The notes beneath the pieces were generated by a model that worked only from the letters and a program-made list of their open reading frames with translations, was not told the origin of the DNA and made no database searches. This document shows, piece by piece, positions 44,989-55,323 of a DNA stretch of 64,000 nt. This DNA comes from Pseudanabaena sp. PCC 7367 (lineage in GTDB: Bacteria; Cyanobacteriota; Cyanobacteriia; Pseudanabaenales; Pseudanabaenaceae), in assembly GCF_000317065.1 (NCBI RefSeq), contig NC_019701.1, positions 1,951,001-2,015,000 on the forward strand, in the 5' to 3' direction. The stretch's first letter is position 1. Each line of letters begins with the position of its first letter. A program made the position numbers and the translations under genes.

Positions 44989-46191
44989 TCAATAGACCCT
45001 GGTAATTGGCAAACAGGCTTTTTTATAGACTGCTTCTGTTTGTTGCGCTAATTTTGACCAGGTAAAGCGATCGTGTAGTTCCTGTTTTGCATTCTCGATT
45101 AAGCTACTCCGGAATTCACGATCCTGTAAAACTTTCAGAATTCCCCTAGCCAGCGATTCACTATCATTCGTGTGCGTGATTACACCTGTCTTGCCATCAC
45201 GTACCACTTCTGGCAGTCCGCCCGTATCCGAAACCACCGTCGGCACTGCCGCCGCAAAACTCTCTAGCGCCACGATGCCAAAGGGCTCATACAAGCTAGG
45301 AAATACGGCGCAATCGGCAATGGTCTGGAACTTATACAGGTCTTCATCGGCCATGAAACCCGTGAAAATAACTTTGTGATAAATACCTAGATCCCAGGCC
45401 TGTCGTTTGAGCAAAATTGAATAGGCTTCACCGGAACCAATGATCACAAACTTGACCTTATCCTGCGTGACTGCCAGGATCTTGGGTGCTGCATTTAGCA
45501 ACATGAAAATGCCTTTTTCATAGGTCAATCGCCCCACATAATAAACAATGCATTCATCGGGTTGGGCATACTTTTGGCGCAGAGCTTGGCGATCGAAGGT
45601 TTGGGCTCTGGCTTGCTGGGCTTTTTCAATTCGTTTTTGACTTAAGCCGTTGTAGATCACGCTGATTTTCTGGCGATCGCAGTGCAATGCACGCTCTACT
45701 TCATCGCGCATATAGTTGGTGCAAACAATCACATTTTGCGCGATCGCCGTAATTTTCATCTCTTTGCTATTCACAAACCGCTGTGTATCATTGTGAATCC
45801 CATTCCAACGGCCATGTTCAGTGGCATGAATCGTAACCACGATCGGCAATTGCAGTTGTTCTACGATCGTAATTACCGCGTCAGTTACCAACCAATCATG
45901 GGCATGAATAATATCAAAGGCAAACTCACCAATTAGCTGTAAGGCATGTTTGGCCATGCTTTTGTTCATATTGGCAACCCAATGAAAAAAATCGTCACTG
46001 GGTTCCACGGCAACGCGGTGCACCACTACACCATCAACGACTTCATAGGCAGGAGCGCCGCTGACTTCCACCGTAATGAGATGGATTTTATGACCGAGTT
46101 TAACTAGTTCGGGATATAAAGCTGCCACATGCCTGGAAAGACCGCCAATTATTCGAGGTGGGAACTCCCAGGCTAAGGCAATAATGTTCAT
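44989..46191 (-). CDS. Glycosyltransferase family 4 (glycogen-synthase-like)
   Basis: 400 aa GT-B enzyme. 'AWEFPPRIIGGLSRHVAALYPELVKLGHKIHLIT' is the N-terminal glycine loop shared by GT4/GT5 enzymes, 'DIIHAHDWLVTDA' follows, then 'VIYNGLSQ', 'YVGRLTYEKGIFML' and the EX7E motif 'EPFGIVALE'. It probably uses a nucleotide-sugar donor for a polysaccharide or glycolipid. It is not a full glycogen synthase (too short). Single gene. Confidence 0.88.
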   Translation of the reverse strand: MNIIALAWEFPPRIIGGLSRHVAALYPELVKLGHKIHLITVEVSGAPAYEVVDGVVVHRVAVEPSDDFFHWVANMNKSMAKHALQLIGEFAFDIIHAHDWLVTDAVITIVEQLQLPIVVTIHATEHGRWNGIHNDTQRFVNSKEMKITAIAQNVIVCTNYMRDEVERALHCDRQKISVIYNGLSQKRIEKAQQARAQTFDRQALRQKYAQPDECIVYYVGRLTYEKGIFMLLNAAPKILAVTQDKVKFVIIGSGEAYSILLKRQAWDLGIYHKVIFTGFMADEDLYKFQTIADCAVFPSLYEPFGIVALESFAAAVPTVVSDTGGLPEVVRDGKTGVITHTNDSESLARGILKVLQDREFRSSLIENAKQELHDRFTWSKLAQQTEAVYKKACLPITRVY

Positions 46192-46296
46192 GGTTTAAGT
46201 GACTAAAGTGAGGCGTGTAGGTATTATTCGCAAGGGCTTTTTAATTATGGCACGAAACCTTTTCGCAATTTTAAATCTCTAAATCTCTGTAACAAA

Positions 46297-48009
46297 CTAG
46301 CTACTTTCGCCCAATTGGTTATCTTGCTTGGCTTCCGCATTACTGCCAATTAGATAGATCCGATCGCGCCCTTCGGCTTTGGCTTGGTAAAGGGCATGAT
46401 CGGCAAAGGTAATCAGCATATCAGGCTGAGATCGATCGATCGGAAATAGGGTGGCAATCCCATAGCTAAGGCTGATATAGGGGTTGCGTCTGGCTTCAGC
46501 ATTGGGAATTTGTAAAGCAGCAACCCGATTGCGGAGCTGATGCGCAATCTGATAGGCGCGCAGGCTGTTGGTATTGGGTAAAACAACTGCAAACTCTTCG
46601 CCCCCATAGCGAGCTACTAAATAACTAAGCGGATTATGGGAGCGGAAGTTATTTTGCGCTAGGAAATGCATCAGCGTAAATAGAAAGGAATCTTGTTCTA
46701 ATTCCATCGCCAACTCAGTTAAGGTATTGCTAATTACCTCAGCTACCTGTTGTAAGCAACGATCGCCCTCTTGGTGGCCGTAGGTATCGTTGAAGTTTTT
46801 GAAGTAGTCAATATCACACATCACCAAAGAGAGCGGCAGTTTTTGCTGCTTGTGGTGACTCCAAACCTGAGCTAAATATTCATCAAAGTAGCGTCGATTA
46901 GCTACACCAGTTAAATAGTCGGATGTGACCAGGCGGCTTAATTGCTGATTGGTGTCCTCCAGTTGCTGGCGACTCTGGTTCAATTCTTCGTAGAGTTGGG
47001 CTTGGCGAATGGCGATCGCCACCTGATTAGCTAGTGCCGTGACTAGATTGACCTCTGGTAATTTCCAATAGCGAGTTTGCTCTTGATTGACAAACATCAC
47101 CCCCCATAGCCTAGCGAAAGAGGCGCGATCGCTATGACTGGTCGGGATCTGAGGATCACGAAGGTCTGAAGAGCAATGATTCCCTAACGCCTGCCGATCG
47201 CCATCATGATGATCGTTTGCCACTAACTGGTTGGGTATGTCTACCTCCGCCAGAATTGGCACAATTAAACAAGCTGCAATCAGATTTTGCTTTAGTGGGA
47301 TCGCAATTGATGCTGGCAGGACAGAGCGATCGATATCATTAATCACTTCCACATTGCCATGTAGCTGGTGAGCCGTATTTTCACTGAGATAATATTCAGC
47401 CAGGGCACGGTCTAGCTGGTCATAGTTTTTGCTCTGGCTTGACTCAGCCATAATTTTCCCACCACCTTGATCATGATCAAGGCGATAGATAAAGACATGA
47501 TCGGCGATCAGAAATTCCCTCACTTCAATGGCAGTGATAGCCAATATTTCGGCTAAGTTCAAGGAAGTACGAATCCGTTGTGTGATCCGACTGACCAGGA
47601 GTTCTTGTTCGGTGTGATTCCATCGAGCCGCTTCTGTGAATACACAATCGGTTATATCAACTGACACCACAAGATAGCGCATGATTTGATTCTGACCATC
47701 CCGCTCACTGGTTGCCGATAGCAGCAGATCGATTACTTCACCGCGCTTATTAATCAATTGATAGGGAACATTGCGACAACTGCCGTTATGCCTCAATTCC
47801 GGCAACACCACTTCCCGAAAGTATTGTTGCGATCGCCAGGATAGGAACTTGGTAATGCTGCAACCAAGTACCTCCCCGCATTCATAACCCGTTACTTGCA
47901 ACCAGTAATCATTGACAGTAAGAATGTGCATCTCGGCATCACTCACATGCATCATTACTGGCGTGGAGTTGTATAGGAATTTATATGGGTCTGCTTGCGA
48001 TGTAGACAC
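46297..48009 (-). CDS. PAS-GAF-GGDEF diguanylate cyclase
   Basis: 570 aa sensor enzyme. PAS at about 10-125 ('PVMMHVSDAEMHILTVNDYWLQVTGYE'), GAF at about 140-345 (reminiscent of bilin or small-ligand GAFs but without a clear chromophore Cys), a coiled coil ('YEELNQSRQQLEDTNQQL'), and GGDEF at about 370-555 with active site 'RYGGEEF'. An insertion of about 25 residues lies just before the active site where the RxxD inhibitory site normally is, so feedback may be lost. Cytoplasmic; no membrane segment. Confidence 0.9.
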   Translation of the reverse strand: MSTSQADPYKFLYNSTPVMMHVSDAEMHILTVNDYWLQVTGYECGEVLGCSITKFLSWRSQQYFREVVLPELRHNGSCRNVPYQLINKRGEVIDLLLSATSERDGQNQIMRYLVVSVDITDCVFTEAARWNHTEQELLVSRITQRIRTSLNLAEILAITAIEVREFLIADHVFIYRLDHDQGGGKIMAESSQSKNYDQLDRALAEYYLSENTAHQLHGNVEVINDIDRSVLPASIAIPLKQNLIAACLIVPILAEVDIPNQLVANDHHDGDRQALGNHCSSDLRDPQIPTSHSDRASFARLWGVMFVNQEQTRYWKLPEVNLVTALANQVAIAIRQAQLYEELNQSRQQLEDTNQQLSRLVTSDYLTGVANRRYFDEYLAQVWSHHKQQKLPLSLVMCDIDYFKNFNDTYGHQEGDRCLQQVAEVISNTLTELAMELEQDSFLFTLMHFLAQNNFRSHNPLSYLVARYGGEEFAVVLPNTNSLRAYQIAHQLRNRVAALQIPNAEARRNPYISLSYGIATLFPIDRSQPDMLITFADHALYQAKAEGRDRIYLIGSNAEAKQDNQLGESS

Positions 48010-48904
48010 TTACCCTGAACCTGATTAACCATGAAGAGAACGGGCAATTGCACGTAGATCACCGCTCGCCATCATGCACCACTAGAAAACCCTAATTCTA
48101 CCCTTAACTAGCAGCTTATTCTTGTATTAAAAATTAATTTGTATCTTACTAGAATTTATGGTTTTTGCTTACTTATTTATGCTTACTTATTTAGATGATT
48201 ATGCTAGTAAGAATGACAATGCTTGGCGCAAATATTGCTTATGTCTATTATCGCTCTATTTATATTTTAAAGGGTGGCACGAATATATAACTTTAATTAC
48301 TGGTAGCTTCACCCGCCATACCTACTCCTCACTCCTCGACCATGTTAATTATGATTGGTCGCACTCTTGCAAAAGAGTTATCACAATCGCAAATTAAGCA
48401 TCAAATTCATTGTGGTGGACTAATACTACAAGCACAGTCATAAAAAAATAAAAAGCCCAGGCAGAACACCCGAGCTAGACACATCCGAGATTAAGCTTAT
48501 CCACCTCATATGGTTGCATCCAAGGCCGGATTGGAAAACCTGAAAAAGTCGTTAATCTTGTCGCCTTCGATCGGTAATTCCCTGGGTGATAATTGCTGAG
48601 CTGCTAATTGTGCGATCGGTAATTAGCGACATTATTAAAGGCTGATATTTTAAATCGCTTGAGGTGAGCCATCTAAAGTTGGCCGATTCTAGAGATTAGA
48701 GTTGTTGGGTAATAGGCTCAAAAATCATTGAAACCAAGTCCTGGCAGGCATTTCGGCGATTTTTAGCAGAAATCCTTTAAACTCAGTCTATATAAGCTTT
48801 TCAGCGATTTTGATTGTTATATCCCAACAGGTCTATTCTATATCCACTAACCATCAAACCATGCATATTGATTAGCTTAATGAATGATTTCACCCACTGA
48901 TTAA
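48010..48904. other. Intergenic, holds the terminator of the ndhF4-ndhD4-chpX operon
   Basis: 895 bp. A stem-loop with T-run at 48444-48476 is oriented for the leftward chpX operon. A 79-aa ORF at 48158-48397 has no convincing features. No RNA gene recognised. Confidence 0.5.
48444..48476 (-). terminator. Rho-independent terminator for the chpX(cupB) operon
   Basis: Read leftwards: an 8-bp stem (48469-48476 with 48454-48461, two G-T pairs), a 7-nt loop, and T5-A-T7 downstream. It lies about 430 bp beyond the chpX stop, so the transcript would have a long 3' tail. Confidence 0.7.
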
Positions 48905-50035
48905 TCACTGATTGACGTTGTAAATTCTGGAAGTCAAGAATCGATCCATCCAGCCTTCTAGATATTTACGATTGGCGGCTAGATGCTCAGGATCGCCCGA
49001 ATCGATCGGGTGGGGCATCAGACCACGGATCGCCGCAGAGGTTACACAAAACATCGACTTTTGAAAGGTTTCGCAAATCTTAACCCGCAAATCATCTTCA
49101 CCACGCAAAGTATTTTGATAGAGCTGATGTAAATAATCAGGCAAATAGTGGCGCATATCCTGCATCAGCAATGTGGGTGGAATACCACTACCACCGATCG
49201 GCAACGGATCGGCATACAACGCGCCATAACAAAATGCACCCTGTTGGTCGGGAATCTGCTGCACCTGGGCATTATAGGAAATTGTGCCAGGGAAGGGCGT
49301 ACCCCTAAAGAAAATTGCCTCGACGTAGGGCACACCTGTATCCATTAAAAAGGTCAATTCCGCACTAGCGGGCAAAATATCATAGGTTTGGCCACCAATT
49401 TCCACCGCATAGGTAATCGGTTTGGCGGCATTGGCTACTAAGGCAGCCTGGATATGTTCAACGGTGTTTAGCACTGTTTTGATTTCGCCACGATCGTAGC
49501 GATCGCTGAGATCTAAAAACATGTCGCTCATCACTCGCCAGAATTGTCCTAATCCGCTGTAGTAGGACATCTGCCTGACCATTTCTGGCAGAAAACCAGG
49601 AAATAGACGATGCAGCGCCAGCATGATCGGATTGAATTTCAGCTTGGCCAGGATTGCTTTTTCTGCGTTTTGCTTAAAATCGTCGGTATCCAAATAGGCA
49701 TCCAAGCCACCCGAACCATGCCACAGCATTGACTTCATGCAATATTCGGCATATTCATAATTGATCCGATCGTGGTTCCAATGTTGCCACAGCTTGCCTA
49801 GGGAAAATTCGCCATTAAAATATTTTAAAAATGGAAATAATACCAGGAACTGCTGGTTGGCAATATAAATTAAATTGTTTGAATAGGCATCCAACACCAC
49901 CCCATAGCTTTTCAGAATCCCCACCACTTCGATCAGGTTCTCGCTGGATTCATCCAGTAATATGCCACCGGTTTCCAGCCGATGTACATAATCAGCAAGG
50001 GGATGGCCTGAAGGTTTTTCGATCGTATTCACCAC
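48905..50035 (-). CDS. cupB: CO2 hydration protein (ChpX/CupB type)
   Basis: 376 aa soluble subunit of the CO2-uptake form of NDH-1, which converts CO2 to bicarbonate using the redox energy of cyclic electron flow. The block 'HPLADYVHRLETGGILL', 'EYAEYCMKSMLWHGSGGLDAYLDT' and 'FFRGTPFPGTISYNAQVQQIPDQQGAFCYGALYADPLPIGGSGIPPTLLMQDMRHYLPDYL' identify the ChpX/ChpY family. The short length fits ChpX/CupB (constitutive NDH-1MS') better than CupA. It follows ndhF and ndhD on the same strand; the 369-bp gap may hold its own promoter. Which paralogue it is remains an inference. Confidence 0.85.
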   Translation of the reverse strand: MVNTIEKPSGHPLADYVHRLETGGILLDESSENLIEVVGILKSYGVVLDAYSNNLIYIANQQFLVLFPFLKYFNGEFSLGKLWQHWNHDRINYEYAEYCMKSMLWHGSGGLDAYLDTDDFKQNAEKAILAKLKFNPIMLALHRLFPGFLPEMVRQMSYYSGLGQFWRVMSDMFLDLSDRYDRGEIKTVLNTVEHIQAALVANAAKPITYAVEIGGQTYDILPASAELTFLMDTGVPYVEAIFFRGTPFPGTISYNAQVQQIPDQQGAFCYGALYADPLPIGGSGIPPTLLMQDMRHYLPDYLHQLYQNTLRGEDDLRVKICETFQKSMFCVTSAAIRGLMPHPIDSGDPEHLAANRKYLEGWMDRFLTSRIYNVNQ

Positions 50036-50404
50036 GGGTGCTTGCTAGTCTCCTTAATGCCGATTAATGCCTTTCAATGCCCAGATTGATGCTTAGTGCG
50101 AAAAGTCTATGCAATCAGTTTATCTAAATATATTTTAGAACTTGTCTGTCCTTTGCTAATTCAATTTTTTTAGTTGGAGCTAACTATCTAGCTATTTCAC
50201 CGCACTAACCGCACTAATTGATCGCTAGCTGATACCCAGTGTCAGGACTTTAGGAGATCGAGACTAGACTATTTGAGAGCCTTGTGATGGCCTTAAACTG
50301 GCAAGAATTAAAGTGCTTCAAATTCTTAATTTCCGCAATATTTAACCAATTTAATTCCCAATGTAAAAGCCTCGCCGCCAGGATTGAGACTTGAGACTTT
50401 AGGC
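50036..50404. other. Intergenic between ndhD4 and chpX
   Basis: 369 bp with repeated CGCACTAA (about 50202-50216) and no ORF. It is long for an intra-operon spacer, so a separate chpX promoter is possible. Confidence 0.4.
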
Positions 50405-51964
50405 TTAGGGGGCAGGTGATTCAAGGGCAGGTAATTCAAGCGCCAAACTAGTCGCAGCAGGATTTAGTGCCTGTTGCGATCGATCGATCAAAGCCATACT
50501 CTTGCCATCATGAGCCGGAAACATGGCGATCGCACTGGTTTCGCTCCAGCGGGTCAACCAATTGGGCAGCACCCCAAATACCACCACCAAGACCGCCAAC
50601 ACAATTGCCGGAATGCGATCGTGCCAATCCACCCTGGGTAAATGCTGCACCTCCGGAGCCAAACGACCAAAGAAAGCCCGGTTGACCAGCAATAGAAAAT
50701 ATACTGCCGTGAGGGCTGTTCCCAGCATTGAGAGCAAGGTTTGAGCAGGAAATACTGCAAAGCTGCTGCGGAACACCACAAACTCAGAAATAAATCCAGC
50801 CATACCAGGTGTACCAGCGCTCGCCATCACCCCAATAATCATCAGACTACCAATGATCGGCAAACCCCGTTCTGGATTGAGTAACCCCTTGAGAACATTA
50901 ATATCCCTGGTGCCGGTTTTGGCATACACCACCCCCACCAGCAAAAACAGCATCGCCGAGATCAATCCATGGGTCACCATTTGCATGATCGCAGCCACTG
51001 TGCTAAGGGGGGTAGCAGCAGCCAGAGCCAACAACACAAAGCCCATATGACCGATCGAACTATAGGCCACCATCTTTTTCATGTCGGTCTGGGCGATCGC
51101 ATTAAATGACCCATACAACACACTGATCACTGCCCAGATTGCTAGCCACGGGCCCAACAATTGCCAGGCATCGGGGAATAGTCCCAGGCCAAACCGCAAA
51201 ATGCCATAGGTACCCAGTTTTAATAGCACGCCCGCCAGCAAAACCGAAATCGGGGTAGAGGCTTCTACATGGGCATCCGGTAGCCAGGTATGCAGTGGTA
51301 CCAGCGGGATTTTGATCCCGAAACCCACCAATAGCAACACCAATAAAATAACTTGCTGACCGATTGGCAAAACATTGTTAGCGAGATTGGCATAGTCAAA
51401 GTTAAAGGAATTGCTGAGCCAGGCCAAGCCAAAGCAAGAAGCCAAGACCAGGGCTCCAGAGATCGCAGTATAGATCAAGAATTTGGTGGCTGCATAACCC
51501 CGTTTTTGTCCACCCCAGATGGCGATCAACAAATAAAGTGGGATTAGTTCTAGTTCGTAGAACAGGAAAAACAGCAAAAAGTTTTGCACCAGAAAAGCAC
51601 CCGTTACTGCACCACTCAAAATCAAGAGCAGGGCATAGTAGAACCTGGGTCGATCGCGTTTTTCAGCACTGCTATAAATGGCGATCGCCGTGAGCACCGT
51701 ATTGAGTACCACCAACGGCAGCGAGATGCCATCCACGCCCAAGCTATAGGAAAGTCCTAACGGTTCAATCCAGGGCAAATAGAACTCAAACTGCATCCCG
51801 GTGTTGTCCAGGGCAAACTGGGAAGCTAGCACCAAACTCCAGACCCCAGCAGCGATCGCAAAGGCTAAAGCCACCTGACGCAATCGCTTACCATCCATTT
51901 CGATCGGCCATAGGCAGATCACCAAAGCCCCCAAAACTGGCCACCAGATTCCAAAATTAAGCAT
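50405..51964 (-). CDS. ndhD4: NDH-1 subunit NdhD (CO2-uptake type, D4-like)
   Basis: 519 aa, about 14 helices: the antiporter-like subunit 4 of the thylakoid or plasma-membrane NDH-1 complex. Typical elements are 'LPWIEPLGLSYSLGVDGISLPLVVLNTVLT', 'FFLFYELELIPLYLLIAIWGG', 'LLAGVLLKLGTYGILRFGLGLFP' and 'DMKKMVAYSSIGHMGFVLLAL'. Pairing with an ndhF and a chpX gene places it in the CO2-uptake group rather than the respiratory NdhD1/D2. C-terminal tail Pro/Leu/Ala-rich. Confidence 0.88.
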   Translation of the reverse strand: MLNFGIWWPVLGALVICLWPIEMDGKRLRQVALAFAIAAGVWSLVLASQFALDNTGMQFEFYLPWIEPLGLSYSLGVDGISLPLVVLNTVLTAIAIYSSAEKRDRPRFYYALLLILSGAVTGAFLVQNFLLFFLFYELELIPLYLLIAIWGGQKRGYAATKFLIYTAISGALVLASCFGLAWLSNSFNFDYANLANNVLPIGQQVILLVLLLVGFGIKIPLVPLHTWLPDAHVEASTPISVLLAGVLLKLGTYGILRFGLGLFPDAWQLLGPWLAIWAVISVLYGSFNAIAQTDMKKMVAYSSIGHMGFVLLALAAATPLSTVAAIMQMVTHGLISAMLFLLVGVVYAKTGTRDINVLKGLLNPERGLPIIGSLMIIGVMASAGTPGMAGFISEFVVFRSSFAVFPAQTLLSMLGTALTAVYFLLLVNRAFFGRLAPEVQHLPRVDWHDRIPAIVLAVLVVVFGVLPNWLTRWSETSAIAMFPAHDGKSMALIDRSQQALNPAATSLALELPALESPAP

Positions 51965-52131
51965 CTATCTTTCTCTCTAACCCTTCGCCCTATAACTACA
52001 TCTAATCATCAAGAATCAAGCCTGAGCCTGGATCTAATATTTGGCTCTAACTACTCTAACTAATTGATATTTACACCCACTAAATATTTAGATCTGCCTG
52101 TATCTATCTTGCTGTATCTAGATACTCCTTC

Positions 52132-54030
52132 CTAAACCTGAATCAGACCTTTGAGCATTGGCAATATGTTCACGACCGCATTAAATGATGACCAGTTGGC
52201 CAGGAGTAATACCAGTAATGACAGGCTCAGGAAGATCACCAATACATATAATTGCAGTTGGCCAGATACGTTGTATTTCAAGCCCTCGGCACCAAAAATA
52301 GTGGTGATGCCCGCCAAGTTGACCACACCATCAACAATGATGCGATCGAACCAGGCACTCAGGCGTGAGACCAAACTAACCAAGCCAACGATCGTAACGC
52401 GATAGAGGCGATCGATGTAGAGATCGTAGGCAAAAAAGTCCTGTAACATCCGCTGGTAGAGATTCATCGGGCGAGACAAATTCCGATGTAGATAAATCTT
52501 GCTACCCACGATCGCCCCCAGGCAACTAGAGCCAAGCATGACTGCCAATGGCCACAGATTAATTTCCATGATTTGTGGAAACATGCCCAGATTCAACATG
52601 ATCAATGGCACTAGCAGGGTAACAATGCTCAAGCTGACCATTGCCAAAGACATCGGCCAGATCACCTCCGGCGCACGACGGGTTTTCTGGCGGGGCTCAC
52701 CCCAAAAGACCAGCCTGAATACCCTGGTCAGATTCATCATAGTCAGGGTATTGACTGCAATCAGCACCAGGAAAATTATGGGCTCGTTATACCAGAAAGC
52801 TTGTGTCCCCAGCCACATCACCCAGTAGGCACCAAGCGGGAATAAAGCGGTTAGACCAGCGGAACCAACCACAAACGCAGTGGTAGTAGCCGGCATCCGC
52901 GACCACAAACCACCCATCTCGGTCATATTTTGACCACTGGTGGTGTTAATGACTGAGCCAATACTCATAAACAATAGGGCTTTGGCGATCGCATGGACAA
53001 AAAACATCAACAGTGCGAACTCAGTCCACTGCAAGCCTACGCCAATAAAGACCAACCCCAGAAATGCACTGGTGGAATGACAGAGGGCGCGCTTAATATC
53101 AATTTGGGCGATCGCCACAAAAGAACTACCCACCGCTGTGATCACACCAATCACAATCAAAAAATCCAGGGCGATCGGCGATAATGCCAACACCTGTTGC
53201 AGCTTGATTAATACATAGGCACCACTACCGACCACCAGGGAATTTCGTAAAATCGAAGCCGGATTAGGCCCTTCCATTGCTTCATCTAGCCACAAATGCA
53301 ATGGGAACTGGGCACATTTACCGATCGGTCCGGCAGTGAGCCCCAGACAGAGCAGACTGGTGGTAAATGGATTCAATAGTTGATTTGGGGCATCGGAAAG
53401 CGCCCATGTTTCTAGATCGCTGAAGCTTAGACTACCAGCTAGACAAGATAACGCCACCACACTCATCAGCAAGAGCAGATCGCCCACCCGTTTGGTCAAG
53501 AAGGCATCACGAGCCGCCGTAACCACTAGCGGTTGTGCATACCAAAACCCCACCAGCAGATAAGTTGACAGGGTTAACATCTCCAGTAGCGCATAGCTGA
53601 GCAAGAGCGAATCACTGAGCGCCAACCCAATCATCGCCCCTTCAAAGAAGCCCATCAGGGCATAGAATCGCCCCAAGCTCCAGTCTTTTTCCATGTAGCC
53701 CAATGCAAACACCTGTGCCAGCAGACTCAGGCCAGTCACCAGCACCGTTGCGCCAATACTTACCTCTGATAGCTCCATGGTGAAATCCAGGCTAAAATCA
53801 GCCACTTGAAACCAGCTAAAATCTAGCCTTTGCACAGGTTGCCCCCAGATTGCGGCCATGCTAACTATGCTATGCAATAGCGCCAGCAGCGTCATCAGAA
53901 TATTCAAATAGGCGGCCGGCCGCTGACCAGTGCGGTGAACTATGCCTGCCGACCAGGGCACCGTAGCGATCGCACCAAGCAAACAATAGAAAGGCACACA
54001 CCAACTGGTTTGGAGCAAAAACTGATTCAT
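52132..54030 (-). CDS. ndhF4: NDH-1 subunit NdhF (CO2-uptake type, F4-like)
   Basis: 632 aa, antiporter-like subunit 5 with an amphipathic lateral helix at the C-terminus. Recognised by 'LSLDFTMELSEVSIGATVLVTGLSLLAQVFALGYMEKDWSLGRFYALMGFFEGAM', 'DAFLTKRVGDLLLL' and 'LHLWLDEAMEGPNPASILRNSLVV'. In canonical NdhF the last is '[25 protein letters not shown]'; the replaced residues mark the CO2-uptake F3/F4 group. First gene of the ndhF4-ndhD4-cupB set, reading away from the carboxysome operon. Confidence 0.88.
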   Translation of the reverse strand: MNQFLLQTSWCVPFYCLLGAIATVPWSAGIVHRTGQRPAAYLNILMTLLALLHSIVSMAAIWGQPVQRLDFSWFQVADFSLDFTMELSEVSIGATVLVTGLSLLAQVFALGYMEKDWSLGRFYALMGFFEGAMIGLALSDSLLLSYALLEMLTLSTYLLVGFWYAQPLVVTAARDAFLTKRVGDLLLLMSVVALSCLAGSLSFSDLETWALSDAPNQLLNPFTTSLLCLGLTAGPIGKCAQFPLHLWLDEAMEGPNPASILRNSLVVGSGAYVLIKLQQVLALSPIALDFLIVIGVITAVGSSFVAIAQIDIKRALCHSTSAFLGLVFIGVGLQWTEFALLMFFVHAIAKALLFMSIGSVINTTSGQNMTEMGGLWSRMPATTTAFVVGSAGLTALFPLGAYWVMWLGTQAFWYNEPIIFLVLIAVNTLTMMNLTRVFRLVFWGEPRQKTRRAPEVIWPMSLAMVSLSIVTLLVPLIMLNLGMFPQIMEINLWPLAVMLGSSCLGAIVGSKIYLHRNLSRPMNLYQRMLQDFFAYDLYIDRLYRVTIVGLVSLVSRLSAWFDRIIVDGVVNLAGITTIFGAEGLKYNVSGQLQLYVLVIFLSLSLLVLLLANWSSFNAVVNILPMLKGLIQV

Positions 54031-54867
54031 GTAGACTTAAAACAATATCTAAAAAAGGGCTGAAAACAGAAATATAAACTTGGTTTTATGAAGATAAATC
54101 ATGAAATAGAATTGCCGTTTAATACTCGGATTAAGGAGGTTGAAACTAGCGATCTAACAAAAATAGGTTAAAAATAAGTTTCCTGAAAGAGATTTCAAGT
54201 TGCTGCTTTGATTTGAAAATCTAATTTAGCTAATCTAGAACGAAGGAAGGTTTAATTTATTGCTAAGCAAGGCTTGGAGCTGGTAAACAACCACCGCCAA
54301 CTTAACAGCAAAAGTTAATGCGAGCCGCACCAACGCATCCCTAAGCATCTCTAAATTTAACCCAATTACTGCTATCACAGCAAACTGATTGAAATGTCTG
54401 GAATCTCATCAGGGAAAATCTTGATCCCACTTTAGTTCTAACCACAACCCAAAATATGGCACACAAAGTGCCGATCGCCGCCGAACTATTGGTTACCCAA
54501 TTTCAACGGTTCTGATTGGGCTAGCCAAATTAACTTTTGTTAAGCAAATAAGAGGTGGATTGAGCTAGACATGAGTCCACAGGATCGATCGCAGTTTAAT
54601 CGCAAAAGCTGTAGTGAGCACTCATTGGATTATTAATTAACTTTACTAATACAAAAGATTAAAAATAATCATTTTGATTTATATTGTCAAATAGGACTGT
54701 GTAACCCTATGCTTTGTTTAAATGCAAGTCTATGCATCTTCCAACTGGATCTCTCATTTTGCTGGAGTGAGGGGGGTTATTCTCGTGGCCAAATTCACGG
54801 TTTAATCTAACCGCTTGCCTCTAGCTTTTGAATTACACAAATTTGTTTGAATCGAAGGAGAATTAAA
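54031..54867. promoter_or_regulatory. Shared upstream region of ndhF4 and ccmK2
   Basis: 837 bp between divergent CO2-uptake and carboxysome genes, with no ORF. Two TTA-N7/8-TAA elements (54530-54543 and 54637-54649) match the CmpR recognition pattern. TTGTCA (54684-54689) and TATGCT (54708-54713) with an 18-bp spacer could form a promoter for ccmK2. These are pattern matches in AT-rich DNA and may be coincidental. Confidence 0.4.
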
Positions 54868-55176
54868 ATGCCAATCGCCGTAGGAATGATCGAAACCTTG
54901 GGTTTCCCTGCCGTTGTAGAAGCCGCAGATGCCATGGTCAAGGCTGCCAGAGTAACTCTGGTGGGCTATGAAAAGATCGGTAGTGGTCGCGTTACCGTAA
55001 TTGTGCGTGGCGATGTATCTGAAGTTCAGGCTTCAGTAGCTGCTGGCGTAGAGAACGTCAAGCGGGTTAATGGTGGTCAGGTACTATCTACCCACATCAT
55101 TGCGCGTCCCCACGAGAACCTTGAGTATGTATTGCCAATGAGCTATACCGAGGAAGTCGAACAGTTCCGCACCTAG
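54868..55176 (+). CDS. ccmK2: Carboxysome shell hexamer protein CcmK2
   Basis: 102 aa BMC-domain protein forming flat hexamers of the carboxysome facets. Start set at ATG 54868, which has GAAGGAG 9-15 nt upstream; a TTG at 54847 would add seven residues not found in the family. '[54 protein letters not shown]' is diagnostic; 'KIGSG' lines the pore. Nearly identical to the next gene. It lacks the C-terminal extension of ccmK1, so it is named K2 after Synechocystis order. Confidence 0.97.
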   Translation: MPIAVGMIETLGFPAVVEAADAMVKAARVTLVGYEKIGSGRVTVIVRGDVSEVQASVAAGVENVKRVNGGQVLSTHIIARPHENLEYVLPMSYTEEVEQFRT

Positions 55177-55323
55177 CCTAACCTAGCACTGGCAATTTGC
55201 TGGTAGGAAGCCCGATCGCTGCTCAAGCAATTGTGATTACTAGCTATTCAGCCTCGAAATTGCCAAGGCTTGCTTAATCAATTCTCAATATTTAGGTTTA
55301 GCGTTATTAGGAATTAAAAGTTC

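Noticed and set aside
48312-48340. Yfr1 small RNA (ACTCCTCAC motif)
   Set aside because: Only ACTCCTCACT is present. The full ACTCCTCACAC core and the flanking stem-loops are missing.
48158-48397. 79-aa ORF as a gene
   Set aside because: Composition looks random and AT-driven, no ribosome site or domain is seen, and it overlaps an intergenic region.
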